Of a stretch of 64,000 nucleotides of DNA, positions 10,604 through 24,900 are shown one piece after another. Position 1 is the stretch's first letter. The number at the start of each line of letters is the position of its first letter. Under the pieces are notes generated by a model. That model searched no databases. It saw only the letters and a list, made by a program, of their open reading frames with translations, and had not been told where the DNA came from. Made by a program: the position numbers and the translations under genes. This DNA comes from Eumeta japonica (taxonomy: Eukaryota > Arthropoda > Insecta > Lepidoptera > Psychidae), in contig BGZK01000526.1 in NCBI GenBank assembly GCA_005406025.1, forward strand, positions 186,001 through 250,000. The letters are read 5' to 3'.

Positions 10604-11809
10604 ACACAGATACACGCCATTTTTATAGTATATGTCACTTTTTCCTTTTGAAATGATTTCAATATTTATAGAGTCTGATTTCGAAATTAAACATATCTTA
10701 AGTACTTATAATTTAACAAACTATTAAATTTCAAATATCTAGTTCAATAATTTTCTTTTATAATTATAAAATAATGAATATTTTGTTGAAAAAGTGTTTC
10801 TATTTTATTAAATTTTTTTTCAATGTTACGCAATAATTCATTTTTTTTTTTTACTAAACCGTTACTCAATTATGAAGCAAGGATTATCCTTATTTGTTTA
10901 TACTCAATTACATAATAATAAGTTGCGCTTATTCACATCGTCGTAATATAAATTTGAGTTCACTTGAAACGAATCGTAAAACAAATAACGCAATTGTAAA
11001 TAGCAACTGGAATCATTTATTAACAAAAAAAATAAAATAAAGTAAAACTACTATTTATAAATACCCAATTTTTGTACCCAAATCAATTGAAACCTACGTT
11101 GGATACTTCAAAACTGTTAGATTATAATAAGACATGTTCATAGACTTCTAATTGGCCGCTAAGTAACAGACGTGTCTTTTCCTCCCTTATTAGGTAAATA
11201 TACTCTATTCCACTCCCTGCTAGCCCGAGCTCCTGCCCGCCTCGAACTCGCGGCGCGGTCCCTATTGAGTACTAACGCTTATTCACAAATCAATCTCGGC
11301 GTCAATAACGTACAATTTGATCCGCAAAAACGGCGAGCACAAAGAGCGGCTTCATCAAAGCGGCCGGCACAAAGACGCGCCGACCGACGCCCGCGCCACC
11401 TGCCCGCTGCGCCCAGACGGGGGTTCGATAAAAAACACTTCATCCTAGTTCAAATAAGGTGTTCACGGGATTATATCATAATTTTTAAAGTTACTATAAA
11501 TGCTTGCTGCATGTGAGCTCGTTTTTATTGATGATCTGCGAGATATAAATAATATCTACTCAATGAACTGAGATCGCTTTGAATTTACTTCTACGACTAA
11601 AGAAGGACACGAGATAAAATGTACATGCAGCTCATAGTTGGCACCAGGATTCGTTGCCGATGTGTGGTAGCTGTACCTACTGAAAATTTCATAAATGATA
11701 AAAAAAATATCATTAATGCCTAACGTCCGACTTATTGCATTTCGCTGCCTTGTAGTTAATAAAAAAATAATTTTTCATATGACTTAACTACAAATTAACG
11801 ACTTTCAAA
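10604..11809 (-). other. Intron 5' of the WIF exon
   Basis: AT-rich with T-runs near 10845. A GC-rich patch lies at 11210-11430. No further exon seen. Confidence 0.45.
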
Positions 11810-12136
11810 TTTTTCTTTTACTTGTACTTTGAGATTTTTCTCGGTAAATTTCATGATTCTAGGTCAATGGGAAGCAACCTATAGATTTTAATTTACTTAC
11901 GAGTTCAAAATATAAGAAATATATGGTCGTATTTTGATCGCATTTTTTTGATTACATAACTTACAACTTTATTTTTTTACAGTACCAAGGGACCCCCGAC
12001 AAATATTTGGTATCAATTTCAACTTGATTCCTCAACGTGCCCTTGAGAAAAAGTGTCTTGACAGACTGACAGACAGACAACGAAGTGATATTATAAGAGT
12101 TTCTTTCTTCTTTATGAGGCACGGAACCCTAAAAAT
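11810..12136 (-). repeat. GGTTCCG-family dispersed repeat
   Basis: On the plus strand it ends gacagactgacagacagac, aacgaagtgatattataag and gaggcacggaaccctaaaaa, the typical terminal segment in reverse. The left limit is approximate: aaatttcatgattctaggtc near 11847 also belongs to this kind of repeat. Confidence 0.75.
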
Positions 12137-12439
12137 GTGTATGTGACTGTCTAAATAATAATAATAATAGTACTAAACTATTACCACCATCATACCCGGA
12201 TAGACATTACACCTTCACTTCCTACAGATCATTGCAAAAGGCAAACGTGAAAATTGAGACATGCATAAATGACTGCAATGCTAATTATCGAAGAAAAATA
12301 AATATAATAGATATACATCATTTTCGGTCACAATCCACTTACTTATATACCGTTTATCTTTCTCACATATTCACATTAATGTTATTCATTTGTTTATTTA
12401 CTACTTTTTAAATTACGAATCATCAAGATTCATACAGTT

Positions 12440-13180
12440 ACAAGATCCGAAAACCTCGTGAAGCCTCAAGCTGTTCGAAACGCGGCACCCGTCATTTCAG
12501 ACAGCCGTGACAGACCTCGGATGCGCTGGCTGTACGACTGTCGTCACTGTGTTTCGGCGAACACAAGTGACGACATTTCGTAATCAAAATATCGAGACCG
12601 TCTAGAAACTTCTCGGCTTCGAGACACTCCCGTCAATGCACAATCACATCGCGTATCATTACGATAGCTTCGAGACACCCCTATGAATGCATAATAACAT
12701 CGCGTATCATTAAGATTCCAATAGTAGCAGATAACCGTCTCGAACACCCACACCGGTGCCTCGTTCCCGGGAGCGCGTCGCGTCTCAGCTTGCGGCACGT
12801 ACCTACTCCTCTCCGGTGCGGGTTTTCTCGAAATTACATCGGGCGACATTCGCCGAAGACGTGACGCCGATCGCCGCGTGCGGTTATCGTTATTAACCGT
12901 ATCATGGAGCCGGCCGGCTGGTGGTAGCCGGGAGTGTCCGGCGACGCGGCATGCGGCTCGACCTCCGGCCGCTGCCTATTTGGACTACCGAATACGGCAA
13001 ATGGCGAACGAAAAAGGAAATTAGCCTCGGACGGTTGTAGTGTTTTATCGCCCCAAAGCTCAAATGTAGCGTCTTACGATGTTTTAATTCCAGATCGGAG
13101 GTACTGCGGCCCTTCACGTCGGCCCAGAGCGGGTCGAAAGTCGCTGCGAACGCTATTGTCGATGCCAGGAGAACGTCCGG
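12440..13180. other. GC-rich intronic tract
   Basis: About 0.7 kb of raised GC content containing the 51-bp duplication and several short ORFs on both strands, none protein-like. It ends at the SINE. Possible regulatory DNA; no specific site is supported. Confidence 0.3.
12619..12720. repeat. 51-bp direct tandem duplication
   Basis: tcgagacactcccgtcaatg at 12619 recurs as tcgagacacccctatgaatg at 12670. Each is followed by acatcgcgtatcatta, with moderate divergence. Confidence 0.85.
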
Positions 13181-13186
13181 GACCGT

Positions 13187-13327
13187 AGCTTAATGATAGC
13201 CGTGCTCTCCTTGACACGGCACGAGTGGTTTCAATTGGACACCAGCCAAAAACTCATACATAGTAAGAATCGAACCCGAAACCTTCCGGTTCGAAAGCGA
13301 CGCTTTTAACCACTGAGCCACCATCCC
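13187..13327 (-). mobile_element. tRNA-derived SINE fragment
   Basis: On the minus strand it starts gggatggtggctcagtggtt (A box), then cgggttcgattcttac (B box), then a non-tRNA body ending ggctatcattaagctacggt. The cloverleaf is not closed at its 3' side, so this is a SINE head rather than a working tRNA. Its sequence differs from the SINE at 36961, so a second family is present. Confidence 0.8.
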
Positions 13328-16169
13328 TTTATGTAAATCAATACATAGATTTAAACGAAATCAAGTACACGACAAACGTTGTTACATCTCGATATACTTT
13401 CAAAACCATTATTATGTATATACTGTATGTATCGTAGTCACCATAACACTTCCTGTAGAGGTTACGTTCGACTACCATAACTGGTATTTGCTCCCCGTCC
13501 GCGTTCCAAACACGAAACAATCATGTGTACACATCACGCCCACTTAATTTCGAACATAAAAGCTATTACCCCTGTCGGTCGATGTGTTACGTACGTACCC
13601 GCGGACGTGTCGAGCTTTATACGAGCTAACCGAATACTAATTAGTTCTCGGGCAAGACGCGAACGCCCTCTCGGAAATATAAACTTCGTTTTAAACTTCC
13701 CCAGATCTATTGTCGAACGGCTCGTAGCATCAATTTTCTAGGTTATTTACTGCAGTTCTAACAAAAATATACATGACATTTATACGTTAATACGTTCGTA
13801 GAATAAATAATAAATACATCGTTCCACTTGTCTCTCGAAACGCTCCTACGGAATACCGACACGATTCTCACGAAATACGTCACGACCCTTTCGACCAGAG
13901 CCGGAAACGTGAGGTAAACTGTTTTTTTTTTTAACATGACTTACACCGATTCGAGCTCAGAACTCCAACAAGGCAGGCGTTGCTGCTGCTCCTCTTGACC
14001 ACGAAACTCGTCGTATTATTATTTTTTGAAATAAATACCTAAGAAAAAAGCCGAATACTAATAATTTATTATTCTCTTTGTCATACAATCGAATATGCCT
14101 AAAATTTAAGATGGCGGAGGTCGTTGACGGAAGAATCGCGGGTTTGTACCGATTACAATTTACTTCATTCCTACTTTCCTTTTTATATGAAATAAATAAA
14201 ATCACTAGTCAATAACTAACTTCGCGTTACATTAAAACGTATATCACTACAGCCACATAAGTGACGCTCAATAATCGGGCATTATACAACCTATTCCAAC
14301 ATTTAATTCCTTAATTTGGACATCTGATTAATTGCCCCTCTTAAATAAACATGTCAAACATTGTAAGCGCCGGGAACAACCGCCTCGATTAACACATACA
14401 AATCAACGACAACACTGCCCAAAGGTGTTTGAATAAATATTATTCTTTAATCTATGTTTGTTTTTGCCACGATACGGCCGATTAAGCGCTAACGAGGTTC
14501 GATTCATTTGCATAAGCGCTGCGTGAAGCGCTGACATACCCGATTAAGCGAACACGCTCGACGACTCGTGCGCATGTAGGATAACAATAATATCTAAATT
14601 TATCGGACTGATCCGACAGCAGAAGTCAGAATCAATGTAGAGTTAATTTTAAATAATACCAAAAGCACACATAAAATATGTACTGTTAGTTATTTCAAAA
14701 TGAATAATAAATACGAAAGCACCATAGGATTATAACAAACTTAACGGTATGTTTATTAATGGGAATTTGTTTGTATATGTACTAGTCGAACTTAATCATG
14801 CATTAACTTGGTTTAAATTCTGATATAGATATTGTATTTGCGGTGGTGTTATAGTAACATAAACATATATTATTTTATATATATAAACAAATATATAAAA
14901 AGCACAGAGTGTATATAAATATATGATGTCATTATAAATTTAGTTTAACCATAAGTGCGAATTTAAGATATGACAAATAACAAAATAAATAAATGAAAAA
15001 AAAAAACTATTCAGATATGGCTTTTAAATTTTAGAAATAATTTTCTTAGTCATGTGTCAGAGAAAATGGAAAAAATTATTTTCCCTAAATACTTTGCATG
15101 TTTTAACAAATTTTGGAGAATAGAGTAAGTCCACAAGAGTAAAATAGGTTTATACTACTGCGGTCGCCAACCTGCAATACCCAAGTGTAGTGCCTATGGT
15201 ACAACCCTCCCTATGATGACCAGATCGGTCCGTTAAAGCTCGGGCCACCGTCGGTTACCCGTGGCCCGAGATCGTACATCGTGGAAATCTATACGGTTCT
15301 ATGTCCAGCAGCGGATTTCCAATGGATGAAACGTAACCGAACTGATCGAGTTGATACAAATCTCCCCAAGATTCAATTTTTTTCTTGCATAAAGTCGTCC
15401 GAAAGGAAACGTCTCGTTTTAAAAAAACAAATGGTAACCCTACGTGCGCGCCGATTACGAGGTCTACGCCCTCTGAATAAGAATCACGCCTTCTAAACGA
15501 ATTGAACATTATTTGCACTAAATTGCATTCATTATTGTAGTTTACACAGATAAACGGACGTCGAATTTTTAATATTTTATGATTAGATTTTATATAATAC
15601 TACCAATTACACTGACTCAAGTTCAGTTTATCTAAAATATTTCAAGATGGTTATTTTAGTTGGGCTGATTGATGATTCTAGCCCTAGTGAGCAGCCGCGG
15701 TTCGTGATGATCATTTATAGGTATATGTTACAATGAATTCTTGTGTATATATTATTATTAATGTATATAATTCTATCCAAAGATATCTGTTTAATTGCGA
15801 ATATCCGTCCTGTAAACTTTCGCTTTCAAATGGACCATAATGGACCATGAAAATTATTGTAATTCGGTACACACATCAAAAGTGACAATGGGCACCGGCC
15901 AGAGGAAAAAGAAAATAGACGATTAAAAAATGGAGAGCTGCAAATAGTACCAATTATTACGACACAAAAGAGCGCGTATCGTACTTATATTATACTATAA
16001 AAATATATCGTCATTTATATTTTTAGATAAAATTTTTAGAATATTTTCTTTGTTTTTTAAAGTTTTTATTTAGTTTACATTTTTTTGAAATTTTAACCTC
16101 TTCCTGTTTGACCGATTGCTCTGAAATTTGGTGCACACCTTTAGTTCTGATAACAATACAATTAAGTAT
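13328..16169. other. Presumed intron, nothing recognised
   Basis: Mostly AT-rich. aagatggcgg at 14108 is a lone PHO/YY1-like core. Tracts of alternating AT occur at 14870-14900. Confidence 0.45.
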
Positions 16170-16410
16170 ATTCAGTATCATTATAAATCCAAGATGGCCG
16201 CTGTCACGAAATGGCGAATTACATTTTTTCAGTTCCTCTATACAAGTATTACATGAAAGAACTTGACTAGTAAAATACAGTATATCATACAAATATTCTA
16301 AATTCAAGATGGCCACCACCACAAAGTGGAATACATAGGCGGAATACATATTTTATTTCAATACCCTCAATATGATTATCAAATGAAAGGGATTACAAGT
16401 AGGCCACTTA
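16170..16410. repeat. Two ~115-bp tandem units with AAGATGGCC cores
   Basis: aagatggcc occurs at 16191 and 16306. Both units share tattacatgaaag / gattatcaaatgaaag and nearby features, and are preceded by gaccgattgctctgaaattt. The arrangement is that of a dispersed insect repeat seen elsewhere in Lepidoptera. Divergence between units is substantial. Confidence 0.65.
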
Positions 16411-19400
16411 CACAAAAAATTTAATCCAAAACGTCGTCCGAAACAAAATAACGGTTCACAGAATTTAGACAGTCAATAAATACATTAAAACTGAAATCTA
16501 GGTAGTCAATCAGAACAAAGGACTTTATCAACTTTAGAATCGCGATTCACGCATGAATCCCCCAGCAAAGTAAGATTTCGTATCGAGTTAAAGACCGTCT
16601 GACGTTAAGGTGGCTAAGAATAATAAGGCGTTAGCGGTACACCGGCCAAGTTAAGGCGAAAGGTTAAAGCTCACCGAGTACTACTAAACCCTTTTATAAT
16701 GAGGCACTAAATGACCTAAATAGAATAAGAAATATCAAGTAATTACAGAAAAAACTTGATAACAAAATAAGTGGAAAAAAAAGTCGGATGGTTTCATTGT
16801 AACGGAACGTAATAATGATGTATGTAATTTAATAAAAGCCTAAAAAATGATTAGGTAGTTACTGAGTGCCAGTCCTCACACCGTTCTCCTCATCGATCTA
16901 GAGTATTTTAGAGTATTGATCAGACTAAAATAAAAACCTGGAGCGCACCAAATTTCTATAATTTCCAATCGGCCGCTCGTATCATTATGTGCTTTGAATA
17001 CATCTTCTCAATAAACAACTTTACGCAACGTGTGTAAAAGTAAATCCGTCACTATGATCGTGTGACGTCACACAACAATCACATTTACTTCATACACATT
17101 CACGCAGGTTACGCTGCGCCCCAAGACCTTATTCTGGTCTGACCAATGCTCCAGATGGACGAGGAGAGTGATGCGACCACTGGCACCTGGTACCTACCTA
17201 ATTATATTTTAGCTTTTAGCACATTGCTGCATCATTAGTTTCTTTACAATAAAACCGTTTAACTTTTTTTTTCTATTCCATCATACCGTCTTTTATCTTA
17301 TATTTTTGTGCCATCGTGTGTTTTTAAAAGTAAAAATCATCCCATATTTCCCATGGGTATTTTTAAATGATAGTGGAATGAAACTAAGACTAAATTTTAA
17401 CCATAATCCGTTGATGGCAGTGTCTGTCAAAGATACGAAACTCTTCATATTGGGTCATCAGCTCGTCTACCCAACGCAGTGATTAGAGCTGTTCTTCCTA
17501 AGAGGCGTAAATTGATGTTGATGGGTAACAATATGAATACAAGTTTTATTTATGTAATTAGAATTACATGTAATTAGAATTTATTTCCTTAATTAGATAT
17601 AGTTAATATTTTTAATTTTATTTTATTCACATAAATATTCTAATAAACTTAAGATATTACACGTAGATATTACATATCACTAAAGATGCGAAAGCTATAA
17701 AACTCTATAAGGATTAAAATACAAGAATATCAAGGATTTAATAAATGTCACATCGAAATAATTTATTTCATTGCGGTCGTTAAAAAATAACCTGTTTCGA
17801 TTCTTGGAATATAAACTATTTTTGATGAAAACGGGCAGTCGAGTAGGCGTCGATAAAGAGCGCCGAGAGTCCCTTAAGAACTCTATCGAGTTGAAAATAC
17901 TGGAACAGAGTTCGTCTCGTAATAAAAAAACCGAAATTGGTAGAAGTATTTTGCTTCTCTCCTTTATTATGCTATTTATTTTAGCAAAAATCGAAAAGAT
18001 GTCATATACAATTCCCTGTAACTAACGAAATGTTAATTTGAGGTTACATCAAATAAGAAAAAATTGTAAAGTGATTGATGGTATAGGCCAATCCCGAAAT
18101 TCCTGGCAATTTTCGAACTCAGAGATTGGGGATATGTTTCCGAACTCAATATAGTCGAGTACACATATAGATACACAGTACGTAAATGAAGAGCACCGTG
18201 TCACTTGGCCCCGTAACAGAGCATAATATTCTTATTTAATGTGTATTATTATTTCTTAAAAGGTAGCCTGATTCATAAAAAACAATATAAACGATTTAAT
18301 ACAAAAATAAATCAAGCATTTAGTCATTAATGCCACCTTATTGCGCGAGCGCTTTCAACAACGCGTAACTAAAATGCCAATAACCATTGATGTAAATTAG
18401 AACGAAAGTGCGAATTGATATAAGATTCATGTTTTTTACCACCGGTATCGTATCCACACTGAGCGTACACTAATTACCTTATCCAAATACTTACTGGCAC
18501 TAAATAAACTTATCATTCACGTTGCGTCACAAGATTTTACGTAAATTAAACGTGAGTGGGCTTTAGTGTACTACTACCAATACTAATGTACTAATACTAC
18601 GATCTTTAGACCATAGGCAAGGCTACAGCCTTACATTGGGCCTGAATATTTGACTAATTGGGAACGGAAGGAAATAAGCGGTGGCGAAAGCAGCGGCAAC
18701 ATCGCAGTAAGCGCACGTGAATAAATTATAGAAGCCGATTCATTGATTATTAACAAGTTATTTTTACGTTTTTGTTTTGAATTTTATCATGCATATTGTA
18801 ATTAAAAAATATGCTATAACGGAAAAAGTGGCGTGGTACTGCTCATTTTCATACTGTATTATTAACTACTTACAGATTTTAGAGCTTGAAGAATTCGAAT
18901 AACTCTTTAGGGTCTGAAAAATTAGCCCTTTGATGGAAAATCAATTTTAGAATAACCGAGTGAATATAGCATATCCAAATTTTTTTTTTAAATCTCTAAT
19001 TTCCTTAGCGGGAGACTGAAAAAGCCGTTTCGCACAGAACCTTAAAAGCGTTGCCACACCCGTCGCGGCCAGATCAAAAATTCAAATGAGGCCACGTGAC
19101 GCAAGCGGCCGCGCCACGTTCCCATAGCATTTTAGGCGCCGCGACAGAGCGGACCCGAAGAGCTACCGGGCGCGGCGCCTTTGATGCGGCGGCGGCAAAG
19201 GGAGAATCTCGCGATACGACAAATGGCGGCAGATAACGCGCGGCACTCGGCTACTACAACTTTTTTCCTCGGTAAGAACAAATTGTAACTAATACTTTGA
19301 GGAGACCCCGTTCAGCAGCGCTATTGCCACATGTTTCCAACAAATAACCTACGAAGTGGCTTTTACGTGTACGGGTGACCATTATACTGATTCTACTATA

Positions 19401-20190
19401 GTTGTTAATACACTTTGTTTCGCAGAACCAAACTGTAAACAGAATTTTGGAAATCCTGAATCACGCCGAATAGTTTCGTTACGGCAACTCTGTTTAGACA
19501 TCACGGATCCACGCTATTAGAGCTATTTGACGTGCAACCCTTGAAGAAAATGATCGACACTTTTGGCGATTAGAAATCACGTTCGGTTGCTATAAAATAT
19601 ATTGCATGCATTTTTTAATTTTTATTATATTTACTTTAAACAACTACCGTTTCGATAGATAAATTTTATCGTCCGATCGGTAATGTCATTGCTGCATATA
19701 TTCCAGAATTTTGGAAAAATAAGGTAAAGTAGACAAACAGGTAGTCAACACTCGGTCAGTCGGCGACTACCGCTTTGTCGGTTACATTCTTTTCATCGTC
19801 GAAAATTTAGTTCGAATACGACGTATCTTTGCTGTTTTGATTCGAGGGCGGTTTCTATCATCCCAACACTTCAATCTAAAACACCCGATAGTTTATCGTC
19901 TGACTCCGTCTACAACATTTTGCGTTGTATCAGTAGGTACACACGGAATCGGAAATGGTTTTATTTTGGGATTACCGTGAACGGTGCCATAGAATAACCA
20001 CAATTGCGATAAGCAACGTGGTAGAGGCATACTGTGACTAAAATGGGCCTGCTCGAACGGCGAGACGTATCACACTCGCACAGAATACAGACGTTGAGTA
20101 GAAGCTTGCGCTGTTGCATTTTGTTCAGTGAGTGTGATTTCCAGTGGTCCACTTCCCCTTTTATTAGATATTCTATTTCTTTCTAAAAGT
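16411..20190. other. Presumed intron, nothing recognised
   Basis: A GC-rich patch at 19050-19260 contains ggcgcggcgcctttgatgcg. Otherwise AT-rich, without repeats I can name. Confidence 0.45.
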
Positions 20191-20362
20191 TCCGGTGGCC
20201 CACTCCCCCTTCCTAAAGGCCGGTGGCGCATTGCTGTCTCCTCCGGGATTGCGTGTGTCCATGAGCGGCAGTGATCATCTGCCCTCTGATAGCTCGCATG
20301 CTCGTTTACCCATTAAAATAATATTCTTTATAGTAGTTTCGAGGGTTATTAAAAAAAAAAAA
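20191..20362 (+). mobile_element. LINE 3' UTR with poly(A) tail
   Basis: The sequence aaaggccggtggcgcattgc, then gtgtccatgagcggcagtga, then tgctcgtttacccatt is the standard 3' tail of a widespread lepidopteran non-LTR retrotransposon. It ends in a run of A at 20350-20362. The 5' part is missing. Just upstream, gtggtccacttcccctttta and ggtggcccactcccccttcc look like a small tandem duplication. Confidence 0.7.
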
Positions 20363-21503
20363 CATATATTTGACGAGAGGAGACGACGAAAAATTCCTTG
20401 AAAATAAATATCTATTTAATATCAAAAGAGCGAAATAAAAATATTAAACTTTATATGGTTTTCTTTATTCAACAGTACATTTAAACGTTCTTAAGCGATA
20501 TCAATTCTGCGGACCGCGGCGAGACAAAAAAGCGCGAAAAGCCGGCCCCGGCGCAGGTAGGTCGCGCCTCGGCATAAAGCCTTCATTATGCTCGTCCATT
20601 GAATACTTCCATTTCGTGCTAATAAAATAGAGGACGCTACACAAAGCTCCCGATATTGCGCATTGAATGTCCCCCTTCGCGGAGAATCACTGAACTCGGT
20701 GCGTGCATTATGAGAAGAATTTAAAACGAGGCGTCGACAAAAAATAAAGCAACAAAAAACTGCATGAATACCAGTACATTTGACTATATTATTAAAAAAA
20801 GAACGAATGCGAACACCTTTAACAAAAGAAAAATAATCGCAAAGGTATCGAATTATTTGACTAGTGTTAGTAAAAATAGAGGTTCTGATAACTGAAACTG
20901 TCTTTTATCGACCTGTCTTATCACAAACTTTTCAGGAAAATAACACTTATTAAATAAAATCTCAGCTGATCTTTAAATAAAATACATTATTTTTAATTAA
21001 ATTTATGTAAAGATTGATATCAAAGCCAAATCGATAAAAAGTTATTTTACTATTTACTATCATGTAAATTTTACTATCGTCGTAAAATTTACCAAACAAT
21101 AAAAAAAGGACTAAAATGTATTTAAAACTAACAAAATCACGTAACCAACGGAAACACGCAGGTATATAAAAGCTCAACCGCAGCGATAACGTTTTATAGG
21201 TTTTTCTACAAAACGGGCGCTGCGCCGGCGCCGGCCCGCCCCGGGCGATTAAAATCACGTAAACGTATTTCCGTAGCCGGCGCGGGCGGCGTCGTCTGTC
21301 CAACCGCTAATGCTTTCCTGGTTCCTGTGAGCTTTTCTTAAATATTCCACCGGTATCAAAGTTCTAACTACGAGATGAGGTGTGTAATACTTGACAAGCC
21401 GTTAAATATGATACCTATAGATACTCGGAATCAAAATTTCGATTAACACCCGGTTTTTAAAATAAAAAGATATAACATGTATATGAATTTACAAGTATTT
21501 AGA
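20363..21503. other. Presumed intron with GC patches
   Basis: GC-rich patches at 20500-20720 and 21200-21300. No ORF or repeat identified. Confidence 0.4.
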
Positions 21504-21970
21504 AAAAAAATTTGGTTGCCTGTAAAGTCGGTATACGGGCGAAAGTTTTACGTGACAACGACTTTGAATGGTAAAATCATTTTAATGTGAATATTCATTC
21601 GTATAGTAGGAAGAAGGATGAAATAATAGTAACAATTTAAAACATTTATTTATACAAAGAATTATATTTAAAACATTAATTTATACAAAGAATCTCGCAC
21701 TGAATTTCATATTAACAAAATTTTATTTTTACCTTTACACATACATACGTATTTATATACAAATATATACAATAACTTGCAATACATTTGCAAGCTATGC
21801 ACTAATTCTCTAGTGCCGCGCGGCAGACCGATCATAGTTGAGTGGGAGAGACGCGGCATTCGGCGGGCCTTTCTCTCGTTCGGTGACTCGTCACATGTAC
21901 CGAGCGTTACATTTTCATAAGTGACTCCCAGCCGCAACCTAATTTAAGACGTTGTCACGTCAAAAATTGT
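21504..21970. mobile_element. Dispersed repeat with TTTTACGTGA / TCACGTcAAAA motifs, copy B
   Basis: The left part has gcctgtaaagtcggtatacg and gttttacgtgacaacgac. The right end has gacgttgtcacgtcaaaa, the inverted counterpart. Between them lie an AT-rich body with a direct repeat (attaatttatacaaagaat and a close variant) and a GC-rich right third (21810-21945). Positions 21518-21788 match 45144-45412 with only a handful of differences. Confidence 0.8.
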
Positions 21971-24900
21971 ACAATTCACCAACTCTTTGAAGTTTTTTCA
22001 ATGTCTAGTAACATCAAGATATTTCAGAAGACACTTCAACAAATGTCATTGAAAAATCAAATAATATCCAGCCATATTTTTGAAATATGAATGTAATATT
22101 TACCAAGTACCTAAGGGAAAAAATATTTAAAAGTCGCGAAGAGTAAAGGCGATTTAAGAAACGGATACTTTAATTTCCGAGTCAGCCTGCTTCTGCGCTT
22201 TTAAATGGGTCTGTTCCATTTAAAACGTCGCATTACATAAATCTCCTTAATGTCTGCGACATTCCTCAGTCTTTCATTTTCAATCTTAAATTTTCGCCTT
22301 CCTCTTAATTCAATATTTCCCAAATAGATTGAATTTATTATGGTACTAAGCCCTTTTAAGTGCCGATTCAAATATATAAAGAAATTATGCTTTCAATAAA
22401 TACTTCTCAAATTTAAACTTAAGAATTTCTCTTGTTGAAGCTAAGTTTTCGATTGCGTTAATGTTAATATTTTACGGCATTAATTTATATGAAGTTCAGA
22501 AAATAATTAATTTCAAGTCTTTCTACAAAATCATACGAACTTTTATATGGATCAATATTGTTCATATTGTCTACGGACCCACAATGAAAATTAGTATATA
22601 GCATTTTTGTGATTGTTGATTTACTATGCAACTTCATTTTCATTTATTTATACGCCTTCGCTTTCTAGAAAAATCTCAATCTTTTTAAATAGCTATTTTA
22701 ATCTTTAACGCCTTTCTTTCACTTAGCGATCTAAAATACTATCACTAGTCTCAACAGCGGTTTAAAAATATTAATAAGCATCAAACCGTGCGAAACTCAT
22801 AGTTTTGGAATTATAGTCACAGACGAAAATCTGAGCGACGTCCAGATATCACTTCTAGTATTGTCAGAGTCGGAGTACAGCCGAGGTTAACCGCAGAGAG
22901 ACCTTGTAAATGAACCCAATCAGGTATGAAAAGTATACTTATTTCGCGAGCCGGTGGCGCGGAAAAGCCGCGGCGCGCTCTAATGGGATCCCGCATTGTC
23001 CTCTCGCCGGCCCCCTGTCGGAGCTTTTTGTGCTTAACGAGATTTGTTCGTTTCTTTCGCTGGTCGAATGGTTTTCGGGTTCGATCGTAACTAAATTTCA
23101 TGTAATACACCTAGTTCGAAATTTCGTATTGATTTTATGAGAGAATTGATTTAAATTCTGTTTATTGCAAATTATTTAGAAAAACTAAACCAGTACACAA
23201 ACAACACCTACCGAAAAGGACATAAAGATCAAAATAAAAGGCACAAAAAGTAGCGAATTGAAAGGATTTTTCGATTTAAGTTCGTTTCAGACGTGCAATA
23301 CATTAGAACATTTAACTCATTGGGGTATCTTTTAAGAGCCATTAATTCTATAATAATCATTCTTGCACGGTTTTCGAACATTTTTGGATATCGTAAAATC
23401 CTTAAGTCCAATATATAGGTACATCGTCACCTTTCAAAATTATCTGCATTACTCCCAAAAGGTCGGAATAAATACCGATAACCAACTTCGGCAATTGATT
23501 TCTTAAAACTGCGCCCTAAGTTTTACGCTGGATGGGCGGATTTCCTTTTGGTACAAATGTAAGACCTTTCATATTTAATATATAAAACAATTAATAAACT
23601 GCTGCTTCACAATGTTCCAAATATTTTGGGAGACAAACATTACACTTATTGGATACAACTTGGTACTACAGAATTACATGTAGGTCTTCATAAGAAGGGG
23701 ATATTTTACGCTCCTGTCCCCCACTCTAGCCCAATACGAACGTGTTGTAAACATCACAAATCGTTCAATATTCTTTGAGAATTCTCCAACGTACCGGTAC
23801 CATCGCGATGTGTTCCTTCGCCGTTATAACATCCAGGTGCTGGTCGAACTTGATCTCCTGCTCCTCGAGCGCGCATGTTGACCACTAAGCTACCACCGAT
23901 CACTGTTCTGACCACACGACGGTCATTCCACGATCGATCGGCAGTCACGGTCATTGCCCGACGACTCCTTAATCGCAGGTCGCAACGCCACACGGACATC
24001 TATAACACGGTCGAGCTGTCTGTCGATTCGAGGGCCCACCGAAAATGAAATTATACAATGTAACAAGAAATTCGTTGGGCGCGAGAAGAGAAATATTGAC
24101 ATAAAAAAAAAGATCGTGAAAATTCTCATACTCGTTATGAGCGAGCGCATAAAAAGATCTACTCTTAGCGGCCCCGTTCCCATTAGCGTCAAGTAAACAA
24201 TAACACTCTACCGAAACGAGACATAGCCTAATTTCTTAAAGCGTCGTCGGCGCCGCCCTCTACCGGTCGCTCGCGGAGTGCCCGGGGAACGCTCCACTTT
24301 TACTGCTACTCTGCACGTCGCAGAGGCCTTAAGGACGGTAATCGGACGAGATCTAATGACATTGTTATTGCCATTACAATGAAGAAACTTTGTTTTCGGA
24401 ACTAAAGTATGTAAGTAAAATGATTATATAGCAACAAACGAAAATAAATTATTATGAATTGTAAACAATTACATTTTGCATTGTACCGAAAAACACACCT
24501 ACGTATAACGGATTTTAATTATAAGCTACTTATAAATTAAAAACATTAATTTGTTAATTAGTTGGTACCATTCTCGTTCTCGATGTTAAAAGTATTTCTA
24601 GCACTGTACCGTTGTACTGTTGTAAGTACAAATATATTGCGTAGACAAAAAAACAATAATAGCGATGACATTATTAATAGCCAAAATGACATTATTCCAA
24701 TCATTTGCTACAGGAGTACGATAATTTATATAAGAAATGAACATAACAAACAATCTTATAACCGTCCTTTCGTCCCTTGGAGAATTTCTAACTGGAGTCT
24801 GCACGTCGAGTCCAGACTTATATCAGCTGAAATATCAATGGTCACCAGCTTTAACGGCAAGGAAAACATCATGGTGATACCGGCACGTAGAAGGACGTCC

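Noticed and set aside
13187..13327. A functional tRNA gene on the minus strand
   Set aside because: A and B boxes are present, but the acceptor stem does not close and the sequence continues into a SINE body.
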